DNA of 64,000 nucleotides from Sulfolobales archaeon (GTDB lineage Archaea; Thermoproteota; Thermoprotei_A; Sulfolobales; NBVN01), in NCBI GenBank assembly GCA_026419835.1, contig JAOAKQ010000002.1, positions 206,015-270,014 on the forward strand. The letters run 5' to 3'. The notes under the pieces were generated by a model, which was not told where the DNA came from, did no database searches, and saw only the letters and a program-made list of their open reading frames with translations. Shown piece by piece: positions 1 to 8,301 of this stretch (the stretch's first letter is position 1; every line of letters begins with the position of its first letter). The position numbers and the translations under genes were made by a program.

Positions 1-789
1 GGTCACTGGGCGTGGGGTTCTACGGCGATCGACCTCAAATCTCTGGAGAGCGTGGGGTCGAAGTCCGCTGAGATACTCAGCTACGCGAAGACTAAGTCGG
101 AGTTTGCGCCGGGTAGGTACGATGTGATCTTATCGCCACTGGTCGTTGGAAATCTGATGAACTACGTGGCCTCAATGGCTTCCGGTATGGCGATACTGAT
201 TGGAATGTCTTTTCTAGCGAAGAAGAGCATCGGGGACTCGATAGCTTCAGAAAGCTTTACACTAGTAGACGCGCCGAGAGATGCTTTGCTACCGGGTTCT
301 ACGCCGTTCGATGATGAAGGTGTTGAAACGTACGATAAGCCGATTATCGATAGAGGAAGGCTGGCTTCAGTACTACACAACACAGCTACTGGAAAGGTCT
401 TCAAGTCCTCAAGTACCGGTAACGCTGGCTGGGTAAATCCGAGACCTTGGAACTTGATCGTCAAACCCGGAGACTCCTCCCTCGAAGGCATGATCTCGGA
501 GGTGAGGAGGGGCTACTTAATAACGAACAACTGGTACACCAGGCTTCAGAACTACGTAGAAGGGCAGTTCTCTACAGTTGCACGAGACGTAGTTCTCGAG
601 GTCAGAGATGGAAGTATTGAGGGCTACGTAGATAGAGTTAGAATTGCTGATAAGTTTGAAGCACTGCTTAAGTCCGCTAGAGCTATGAGTAGGGAGCTAT
701 ACGACATCGCATGGTGGGAAGTTAGAATACCTACGAGAGCCCCCTACATACTGGTAGAGAGCGTGAACTTAACGAAGCCCGTGGTATAA
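1..789 (+). CDS. TldD/PmbA family metalloprotease, C-terminal part (5' end outside window)
   Basis: Frame open from base 1 (GHWAWGSTAIDLKSLESVGSK...); C-terminal TldD/PmbA-like motifs (DDEGVETYDKPIIDRGRLASVLHNTATG). Confidence 0.8.
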   Translation, partial: GHWAWGSTAIDLKSLESVGSKSAEILSYAKTKSEFAPGRYDVILSPLVVGNLMNYVASMASGMAILIGMSFLAKKSIGDSIASESFTLVDAPRDALLPGSTPFDDEGVETYDKPIIDRGRLASVLHNTATGKVFKSSSTGNAGWVNPRPWNLIVKPGDSSLEGMISEVRRGYLITNNWYTRLQNYVEGQFSTVARDVVLEVRDGSIEGYVDRVRIADKFEALLKSARAMSRELYDIAWWEVRIPTRAPYILVESVNLTKPVV

Positions 790-899
790 GTTTCAGGGTT
801 TACTCCACACTATTAGCACGTTTTTCTTCAGTTTAGATTCTTCCATATCCATGTTGTCTGAGGATTTATAAGTCTTATCTTGGGAGGTGTCTGGTAGCT

Positions 900-1547
900 A
901 TGGAGGTTAGGGTTAGGTTCAGGTGCTTCAATCAGGCCATATGCGGAGAACTAGCTGAGTTCATATCTAGGTATAGAGGCGTTAGGTCTTCGCAGATAGC
1001 CTACGAAGTCCGCGGTGATGTTCTTGAAGTATCGATCTTCGGTTCTCCGAACGAAGTAGTGAATACGAAGAAGGCTATGAAGAGAGCTTACGATGAGTGG
1101 AGGAGGTTCGTAGAGTTCAGGTCTGGAAAGCTGGGGGAGCTCGATGTAGGTACGCTGTCCCGCATTACCGGTAGGCCCGTGGTGCCCGAGGTTCTGGTCG
1201 CTTTGCTGAGGAGTAGAGGGTACTCAGCTGAGCTTAGTGGCGGTGAGCTGGTAACTAACGCTCCACCGGATCTTGTCGTAGACCTTAGCTCAGACGTATC
1301 GCTGAAGCTCGAAGAAGTTTCGCGCGAGTACCCTAAGGCTAGTCGCAGTTTGAAGTACCTACTAGCAGCTCTCTCCGTACTTGGGTATGGTGTGGAGGAG
1401 GTACTCCAGTACTTAAAGCAGAGGGGTCTCGTTGAAGAAAACCGCAGACTCAAACTACTTAGAAACTGGTGCGACTTATTAGCTGCTCTACGTACCGTAG
1501 GTGTAGGTGCGAGCGGGAGTGAAGATAGAGATCAGGAAGGTCGATGA
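900..1547 (+). CDS. DUF2067-like archaeal conserved protein
   Basis: ORF 215 aa; overall similarity from memory to the archaeal DUF2067 family; precedes rpoL. Confidence 0.55.
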   Translation: MEVRVRFRCFNQAICGELAEFISRYRGVRSSQIAYEVRGDVLEVSIFGSPNEVVNTKKAMKRAYDEWRRFVEFRSGKLGELDVGTLSRITGRPVVPEVLVALLRSRGYSAELSGGELVTNAPPDLVVDLSSDVSLKLEEVSREYPKASRSLKYLLAALSVLGYGVEEVLQYLKQRGLVEENRRLKLLRNWCDLLAALRTVGVGASGSEDRDQEGR

Positions 1548-1818
1548 GAGAGAGCTCATAGTTAAAGTCTTCGGCGAGACGCACACGCTGGGCAATCTCC
1601 TAGCTAAGTCAGCTCTTAAGCACCCAAACGTTAAGCTCGCAGCTTACAGCATAGAGCACCCACTAGAAGAAGCGTTCGTCCTGAGAATCATCACTGACGG
1701 TAGCAAGTCGGCGGTTCAAGTGCTAAGAGAGGTCGTTAAGAGCTTGATGAACTTAAGCGATGAAGCTATAGATAGGTTTAGAGAAGCCGTTGAAGCACCT
1801 TCACCACCTAGTGGTTGA
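1519..1818 (+). CDS. rpoL: DNA-directed RNA polymerase subunit L (Rpb11-like)
   Basis: GETHTLGNLLAKSALKHPNVKLAAYSIEHPLEEAFVLRI; GTG at 1519 (MKIEIRK) preferred over track start 1507. Confidence 0.9.
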   Translation: MKIEIRKVDERELIVKVFGETHTLGNLLAKSALKHPNVKLAAYSIEHPLEEAFVLRIITDGSKSAVQVLREVVKSLMNLSDEAIDRFREAVEAPSPPSG

Positions 1819-1874
1819 GTCCAACGCCATCAGCCAGGCCGCTGCTCGCACTGCGCGCTAACATCTTCTAATGG

Positions 1875-2213
1875 GTGTCTTGGGTGAGTAGCTACCTAGA
1901 GAACCTCAAGTTCTGCGCTCCAGCTGGAGTTAAGAAAGAATCGAGAATAGCTCTACTCAAGAAGGTCGATAAGCTAAACTTAGTAATAGTTCTCGTACTA
2001 AGAGGTGTGAAGGGCTTGGAGAAAGCTTACGTAGTGAGTAGAGAAGAAGAGCTGAGCAGAATTCTAGAGCAGTTTTCAGCTACCGCTCTAGATGTAGATA
2101 AGCTAAACCCCGAGAACTTACTGGGCCTACCTAGCGGTCTTAGGGAAGTAGTTGTACGTTACGGAGAACTTTTAAAACGCTTATCTAGTGAGCTAATCTC
2201 TCTAGTAGGATAG
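1875..2213 (+). CDS. hypothetical protein between rpoL and TFS
   Basis: 112 aa ORF in a tight same-strand cluster. Confidence 0.6.
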   Translation: MSWVSSYLENLKFCAPAGVKKESRIALLKKVDKLNLVIVLVLRGVKGLEKAYVVSREEELSRILEQFSATALDVDKLNPENLLGLPSGLREVVVRYGELLKRLSSELISLVG

Positions 2214-2222
2214 GGTGAGTGA

Positions 2223-2558
2223 ATGAAGTTCTGCCCTAAGTGCGGGTCGCTGATGCTCCCGAAGAGGGAGGATGGGAAGACGGTGCTCGCCTGCCCTAAG
2301 TGCGGCTACTCCCTGCGAGCTGAGTCCGAGTACAGACATTCTCAAGTAGTAGCTAGAAGAAAAGAAAGAGAGAGGCTGGTAGTGATCGATGAAACCTCTA
2401 AGAAGGTTGGACTACCTATTGCGAAGGGAGTTAAGTGCCCTAGGTGCGGTAATGAGGAAGCCTACTACGAAATTCTCCAGACGAGGAGAGCTGACGAGCC
2501 TCCTACTAGGATATACAAGTGCTCTAAGTGCGGCTACGTTTGGAGAGAGTACGAGTAA
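2223..2558 (+). CDS. tfs: Transcription factor S / RPB9-TFIIS-like (RNA polymerase subunit M)
   Basis: Two zinc ribbons: CPKCGSLM..CPKCGY and CPRCGNEEAYYEILQTRRADEPPTRIYKCSKCGYVWREYE. Confidence 0.93.
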   Translation: MKFCPKCGSLMLPKREDGKTVLACPKCGYSLRAESEYRHSQVVARRKERERLVVIDETSKKVGLPIAKGVKCPRCGNEEAYYEILQTRRADEPPTRIYKCSKCGYVWREYE

Positions 2559-2568
2559 CTGAGTAAGC

Positions 2569-3192
2569 TCACCTTTCTAGAGTAGCCTGCCAGAGCTCCT
2601 TCAGACTGCGCATCATGTAGATGCTGTGGTCAGCTATTCTCTCCAGAAACACTACGGAGAGTAGGTCCGCCATGAGGCACACGTCAGCTCTTCTCGAGGC
2701 TTCTTTAAGAGCTGTCGATAGTATTTCATCAACATCCTTCTCGAGGGCTTCCGCTAGACCGGCAGTACCCTCAAATTCGCTCTTCGAAGCTTCCAGGTAA
2801 GTTGACATCATCTTAATCGAGAGCTTGACTAGCGTTATAGCTGATTGAAGGGCTTTCCACGAGTACTCTAAGCCGCACCTAGATGGATTGATAGCTGAAA
2901 TAAACCTCGAGATATCGAGAGCGTACCTGGAGAATCTAAACAATCCGTACGAAACCTCGTAGTAGAACATCAGCCTACTCAAGTCGGATGCCGTAGGCTG
3001 GAAGCGCGCTACGGCTTCAGTAGTCATCCTCTTTATTTCCTCCTTCAGTTTTAAAGCTTTAGCGGCTCTATCTCTGTAGTACTCCGGGTTCCAGTCCATA
3101 TTTACTAAGCGAACTAATTCCTCAGCTATAGTTTCCGATAGCTCAATTACCTTTCTATTGATATCGTTTATTGCTAGATCTATCGGCCTCAT
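2569..3192 (-). CDS. phoU: PhoU family phosphate uptake regulator
   Basis: PhoU-like helical protein directly downstream of pstB. Confidence 0.75.
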   Translation of the reverse strand: MRPIDLAINDINRKVIELSETIAEELVRLVNMDWNPEYYRDRAAKALKLKEEIKRMTTEAVARFQPTASDLSRLMFYYEVSYGLFRFSRYALDISRFISAINPSRCGLEYSWKALQSAITLVKLSIKMMSTYLEASKSEFEGTAGLAEALEKDVDEILSTALKEASRRADVCLMADLLSVVFLERIADHSIYMMRSLKELWQATLER

Positions 3193-3196
3193 AGTC

Positions 3197-3958
3197 CTAC
3201 CCGAATTTTCCAGTTATGTACTTCTCAGTAAGCTTATTTCTAGGTCTAGTAAATATCTGCCCGGTGGGGCCTGTCTCGATTATCTGCCCATCGTACATAA
3301 ATGCTACGTAGTCAGACACTCTAGATGCTTGAAACGGGTTGTGCGTGACTATCAGTACGGTCACTTCCTTCTTTAACTCAACTATGAGTTCCTCGATCTT
3401 AGCTGTAGCAACTGTATCTAGGTTGGACGTAGGTTCGTCCATTAGGAGGACCTTAGGCTTCATAGCTAGAGCCCTAGCTATACACAACCTCTGCTGCTGA
3501 CCTCCAGATAGCTTAGATGCCGGCGAGTTGAGTCTGTCCTTAACCTCATCCCACAGGTAGGCCTTTTCCAGCGCCCACTTCACTAGCTCATCTAGCTCCG
3601 CTCTCGATCTCACTAACTTGTTGATCTTAGGTCCCAGCGCTACGTTATCGTAGATACTCATGTTGGGTATCGGGTTCGGTATTTGAAATACCATTCCTAT
3701 AGTGCGTCTAACTACCGATGGATCTGTCTTAGAGTTGTAGACGTCGATTCCGTCTACAACTACCTTCCCTCTAACCGCCAACCCTTCGTAGAGGTCGAGT
3801 ATTCTATTCAGAGCTCTAAGTAGTGTCGACTTACCGCTTCCCGACGGACCCATAATAGCGAATACCACGTTTCGAGGAACTTCGAGGTTCACCCCCTTGA
3901 GTATATCGCGGCCGGAGATACTAACCCACAAGTTCTCTATGTGTATTACTGGCTCCAC
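3197..3958 (-). CDS. pstB: Phosphate ABC transporter ATP-binding protein
   Basis: GPSGSGKSTLLRALNR, LSGGQQQRLCIARALAMKPKVLLMDEPTSNLD; pst operon context. Confidence 0.95.
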   Translation of the reverse strand: MEPVIHIENLWVSISGRDILKGVNLEVPRNVVFAIMGPSGSGKSTLLRALNRILDLYEGLAVRGKVVVDGIDVYNSKTDPSVVRRTIGMVFQIPNPIPNMSIYDNVALGPKINKLVRSRAELDELVKWALEKAYLWDEVKDRLNSPASKLSGGQQQRLCIARALAMKPKVLLMDEPTSNLDTVATAKIEELIVELKKEVTVLIVTHNPFQASRVSDYVAFMYDGQIIETGPTGQIFTRPRNKLTEKYITGKFG

Positions 3959-3959
3959 C

Positions 3960-4844
3960 CTACCTCCCCCTGAGAAGAAATTTCGAAACGGTAAATAGTG
4001 CTAAGCTGAGAGCGAATAGAATGAAGGAGGCTGCCCAGCTGAGGTCGACCCAGTTCTCGTATCCCGTTAGTCCGAAGTAGTATACTGCGAGTGTGAGACT
4101 ACCTATAGGTCTAAACAACACCTGCGCATCGAGTAGTGGGTAGACATCCGAACCGAATGCTGTGAAGAACAGTGCCGCGGTTTCACTGATCATTCTCGCA
4201 AGTCCAATGGAGAGAGCTGCGTAAACCGTTGATTTCAAGTACTTTAGCAGTACGTACGATGTGAGAAATCTTCCAGCTCCTAGAGAGTACGCCGCCTCCC
4301 GGACGTGCTGGGGAATCGACTTCAAACCATCTTCAACCTGCGCATACATGTAGGGAACTGAAACTAGGAATAGAGCTACGGCACCAGATAGTAGACTAAA
4401 GGGCTTGAAGCCGGGCACGAAGGTCTTTACGTACGGTGTGAGAGCCGACATTATACCGTAGACTGAGAGACCTACGACTATAGTTGGAAACTCTATGAGC
4501 ATGTGCGTCATTAACCTAGTTACCTTACCTAGTTTTCTCTCCCACGGCTTGAGCGACTCCGCCGTAAATACGGCCGCTAGAAGAGATATTGGGACTCCTA
4601 TAGAGAAAGCTATCGCAACGAGTAGAGCCGTTCCCAGTAGGTGGGGACCGACGCCACCTACTTCTTGAGCGCCCGGAACCGCTGGGATGTCGGTGAATAC
4701 TCTGGGGAAGTTGGAAGCTACCACAGCTAGACCTCTGTACGCGACCGTGGCTATGATGTGCCCTACTAGCACTACCGTCAGTAGGAAGGCGGCTAGCAGT
4801 GAACTAAGTATCGCAGCTGACTTCAGCTTTCTCGCAGTCCTCAA
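3960..4844 (-). CDS. pstA: Phosphate ABC transporter permease PstA
   Basis: Multi-TM permease in pst operon. Confidence 0.92.
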   Translation of the reverse strand: MRTARKLKSAAILSSLLAAFLLTVVLVGHIIATVAYRGLAVVASNFPRVFTDIPAVPGAQEVGGVGPHLLGTALLVAIAFSIGVPISLLAAVFTAESLKPWERKLGKVTRLMTHMLIEFPTIVVGLSVYGIMSALTPYVKTFVPGFKPFSLLSGAVALFLVSVPYMYAQVEDGLKSIPQHVREAAYSLGAGRFLTSYVLLKYLKSTVYAALSIGLARMISETAALFFTAFGSDVYPLLDAQVLFRPIGSLTLAVYYFGLTGYENWVDLSWAASFILFALSLALFTVSKFLLRGR

Positions 4845-5776
4845 GTTCTCTCACCACTCTTCAGTAGTAGGAAGTTCACCGCTAAGCTAATGAAGAACAG
4901 TACTAGAGCGGCGTAGAACAGAGCCGGGACCATGTAGTAGTAGGCTTCCGCGTTCGGGTACTGGTCGGCGATTAAGCTAGATATGGTGTAGCCAGGTCTG
5001 AATATCTTGAAGAAGTACGGGTTAACGACATTGCCTACAACCATAGCAACGGCGGCCGTCTCCCCAACGGCTCTGCTGTAGGAAACGGCCATAGCGGTAA
5101 GTATGGACCTCCTAATGTACTTAAGCTCCAGTAGCACCACCTCAGTCTTCATCAGCCCCAGAGAGTACAGCGCTTCTCTTATGTGCATAGGTATCGACAC
5201 CAACCTCTCTCTAATTATTGAGGAAGATAGGGGGGTTACCATAACTGCTAGAAGTACGGCAGCCGAGAATAGGGAGGTGCCTGTAGGAGATGGGTGGCCG
5301 AGGTATGGTGATAGACCTAGCGATACTAGGGGCTCCATTACGTAGCTCCTTAGCACCGGTGAAAGAACTTTAAGACCCCAGAGTCCGTATATTACGCTAG
5401 GAATAGATGCCGCTAAGTCCATGAAGTTCTTGACTACGGGCCTCAGCTTATCGGGAATGTACTCAGCGTAGACCGCGGCCAGCCCGATGGATAGAGCTAG
5501 GGAAATCGCTAGAGCGAGAGATGCCGTTACGACGGTACCACCAAGAGCGAATAGAAATCCGTACTCCTCACTTACTGGATTCCAGATACTGTGAATTAGA
5601 GGCGATACTCCATCGCGAAGAACTATTGGTAGACTCGTAGCGAACAGTACTAAAACAACTAAAACTACGGAGGAAATGAGTATGAAATTAGTTATCGATA
5701 TTAGCTTAAATACATCCAAAAATCTCTTTAAACTCAGTGCCCTACGCATGGTACTCCGAGAGTTCCTACTGCGCAC
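4841..5776 (-). CDS. pstC: Phosphate ABC transporter permease PstC
   Basis: Permease, 4-bp overlap with pstA; SYSRAVGETAAVAMVVGN motif. Confidence 0.92.
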   Translation of the reverse strand: MRSRNSRSTMRRALSLKRFLDVFKLISITNFILISSVVLVVLVLFATSLPIVLRDGVSPLIHSIWNPVSEEYGFLFALGGTVVTASLALAISLALSIGLAAVYAEYIPDKLRPVVKNFMDLAASIPSVIYGLWGLKVLSPVLRSYVMEPLVSLGLSPYLGHPSPTGTSLFSAAVLLAVMVTPLSSSIIRERLVSIPMHIREALYSLGLMKTEVVLLELKYIRRSILTAMAVSYSRAVGETAAVAMVVGNVVNPYFFKIFRPGYTISSLIADQYPNAEAYYYMVPALFYAALVLFFISLAVNFLLLKSGERT

Positions 5777-6962
5777 TTATTAAAGCTTCTAGGTACTGCA
5801 GTGCTTTAACTCTCAGAGCTTCTGGAATAGGTATGAATCCCTCAACAATGTTCTCCGCTTTCTGACCTTCAGTCAGAACCCATCTAAAGAATTCGTAGAG
5901 AGCTAGTCTAAGCTCTCTAGGTGCGTCGAGATACATGAAGGCCACCGGGGTTCCAACGATTGGGTAGGTGTTCTCTCCCTCTCTGTTCATGTAGTACTTC
6001 AGGGGTAGGTCTCCCCAGAATTCCTGAGGTCCCGGTAGGTCCACGGCCGCTCTCTTCAGTGCCTCGGAGACCGTGGTCGCGTCGGGTTTAACGAACCTAC
6101 CTTCTCTATTCCTTATGAACGCCACGGGGATCTTCTGCTGAATAGCGTACGCCGCTTCTACGTACCCTATGGAGTACGGTGTGTTCAGTACCTTAGCTGA
6201 AACACCCTCGTTTCCTCTAGCTCCTTCTCCAAGACCCATCTGGTCTCTGGGCCATGTCACTGTGTACCCGTAGCTTACCTTCTCCGCCCACTCCTTCGAA
6301 ATTAGGGTTAGGTACATGGTGAATAGCGCCGTCGTTCCACTTCCATCGCTTCTGTGCACTCCGTAGATCTCCCTATCCGGTAGGTGCGCGCGGCACCTAC
6401 TGTCCTGGAGTTCCGCTACCCTGGGGTCGCTCCACTTGATTATCTTCCCTAGGTATATGTCGGCCACGACCTCACCTGATAGCCTTAGCTCACAGCCCGC
6501 TCTCGCGAACTCCGGTATGTTGTATATTACCGCTACGCTACCGGCTACTATAGGTATCTGAATGAACCTTCTCCTACTGTCAACGAGCTTCTGGTACCCG
6601 GCTTTGGATATCCCGATATCGCTAACACCGAAGTCTAGAGCTCCCTCAAGCCACTTAGCTTCACCAGCACCACTACCAATAGATTGGTAGTTGACGGCTA
6701 TCCTACCCCCGGTCGACTCCATAAACCTCCTAATCCAGAGCTGCATCTGAGGATTGACGAAGCTAGCGCCGCCACCAGTTATACTAGCGGGACTCGCTGT
6801 GATCGTAGGTGTTGGAGTTTGTGTGGGGGTTGGAGTTACGGTAACTGTGGCGACCTCTCTTCTAGCTAACTGACTTTGCGCTACAGTAAAGCCTACCACA
6901 CTCAGTACTACGATAGCACTTATTGTTACTACGAGCTTAAGTTTCTTCACCTGCACCACCAC
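5766..6962 (-). CDS. pstS: Phosphate-binding protein PstS (secreted, Thr/Pro-rich linker)
   Basis: Signal/TM N-terminus; GGGASFVNPQMQLWI..GSGAGEAKW, HRSDGSGTTALFTMYL. Confidence 0.93.
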   Translation of the reverse strand: MVVQVKKLKLVVTISAIVVLSVVGFTVAQSQLARREVATVTVTPTPTQTPTPTITASPASITGGGASFVNPQMQLWIRRFMESTGGRIAVNYQSIGSGAGEAKWLEGALDFGVSDIGISKAGYQKLVDSRRRFIQIPIVAGSVAVIYNIPEFARAGCELRLSGEVVADIYLGKIIKWSDPRVAELQDSRCRAHLPDREIYGVHRSDGSGTTALFTMYLTLISKEWAEKVSYGYTVTWPRDQMGLGEGARGNEGVSAKVLNTPYSIGYVEAAYAIQQKIPVAFIRNREGRFVKPDATTVSEALKRAAVDLPGPQEFWGDLPLKYYMNREGENTYPIVGTPVAFMYLDAPRELRLALYEFFRWVLTEGQKAENIVEGFIPIPEALRVKALQYLEALISAQ

Positions 6963-6992
6963 GTGTACGGAAGTTTTATAGCTATTAAGCCT

Positions 6993-7030
6993 GTATATTT
7001 TAGCGTATATTCAGCATATGTAAGTATATT
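6993..7030 (+). promoter_or_regulatory. Three GTATATT direct repeats upstream of pstS (candidate regulatory site)
   Basis: GTATATT at 6993-6999, 7005-7011 and 7024-7030 in the spacer between pstS and the AbrB-PhoU gene. Confidence 0.35.
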
Positions 7031-7065
7031 GAGAAATAGCTGCCGAAGTCTACACTCCTAAGTAT

Positions 7066-8064
7066 TTAGCTGGTGGTCCTAGAGTATAGGCTGTTGACTA
7101 TTACGTTAATAACTACCTCCGCTATATCCGTTATGTAGTCGTAGATTCTCATAACGTGGTAAGCCGCTAGAATACCGCCTTCTTTACGCAGCCTGGGGAT
7201 AACGCTGTGTCTAAACGACTTCTTACTCTCTATAAGGTTGACCAGCTTAGATACGGTGTCGAGAGCTCCAAAATCTTCGTGACTCTTCAGTAGGTTCTTG
7301 AAGATTTCAGCTATGTCGTGAAACGTTACCGACATAGCTCTCACTTGATTAGCTATGTCGAGCTGCTGAAGTGACTGCTCACGCACTTCGTGAACTAGCT
7401 GGACTAGGTGGTCTGACAGTCTCTCTAGATACCTAGATATTAGGAGTAGTGAGATGAGTACTCGAACTCCGGGGAACTCAGGGTATGGTTTATCTATAGC
7501 TTTGTATATGGCCCTCTCAACTTCAAACCAAGCCCTATCGACCTCGCTATCCAACTCTTCTACAGCATCAGCGTACTCCTCTGAAATACTGGCAGCTTTC
7601 TCGAGTACTTCAACTGCGTATTTAAAAACTGTGGAGACGCTGTTGAATTCTCTAAGGACTGCCTCGAAGGGGCTTCCAGGCTCCCGCGCTATAGCTATAG
7701 TTACGAAGTTCTCCCCCTCTTCAGCTATCTCATAGCCTGGAGTGTAGCCAAGTACTTGAAGAATAAATCTTCTCATAGATAAACCAACTCTCTTTCTAGA
7801 CACTAGTCTCACTCTATCAAAACCCATTACGTATAGAGAGATTAGAACGTATTTTAAATCTCCTTCAAACATGCCATCCAAGTCTATAACGGCAGACCTC
7901 TCTCTTACCTCACCAATTTCTAGGCAGAGAGTCTTCTCCCCATACTTGATCACCACCTTAGAACCCTTATCGATACCGTTCCTCCTACACCACTCTTTCG
8001 GTAGGTAGAGAGCTATAGAGCCTCCTAGTTTTTGAAGAGTTCTAATCTCCTGCTTTATCTCCAT
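7066..8064 (-). CDS. AbrB/SpoVT-like domain + PhoU domains, probable phosphate regulator
   Basis: N-term LGGSIALYLPKEWCRRNGIDKGSKVVIKYG (AbrB-like) followed by PhoU-like helices; upstream of pstS. Confidence 0.8.
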   Translation of the reverse strand: MEIKQEIRTLQKLGGSIALYLPKEWCRRNGIDKGSKVVIKYGEKTLCLEIGEVRERSAVIDLDGMFEGDLKYVLISLYVMGFDRVRLVSRKRVGLSMRRFILQVLGYTPGYEIAEEGENFVTIAIAREPGSPFEAVLREFNSVSTVFKYAVEVLEKAASISEEYADAVEELDSEVDRAWFEVERAIYKAIDKPYPEFPGVRVLISLLLISRYLERLSDHLVQLVHEVREQSLQQLDIANQVRAMSVTFHDIAEIFKNLLKSHEDFGALDTVSKLVNLIESKKSFRHSVIPRLRKEGGILAAYHVMRIYDYITDIAEVVINVIVNSLYSRTTS

Positions 8065-8301
8065 ACATACCCGGTATATACGTACCAGAACTCAAATATA
8101 TACTAATATGCTGGCTTCACACTTATTATCTCGTAAAACGAGTTCATGGAGCGTGATTGAGCTCCTAGGTTGTACCGTAGACTACGTAAATTCACTAAAA
8201 TATTATTATAGTGTGAAACGTACTGCTGGAAGGTAAGAAAATGCGAAATAACATCTCTGGAGAGAACCTACTTAGGCTGCCGTTATTAGCTTTTAGAGTT
8301 A

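Noticed and set aside
162-491. Antisense ORFs throughout the track (e.g. 162-491 -, 1088-1453 -, 23200-23667 -, 30298-30648 -, 33481-33876 +, 46311-46889 +)
   Set aside because: They lie opposite well-supported conserved genes, are rich in Ser/Leu/Thr and arise from codon bias of the sense gene; no recognisable family.
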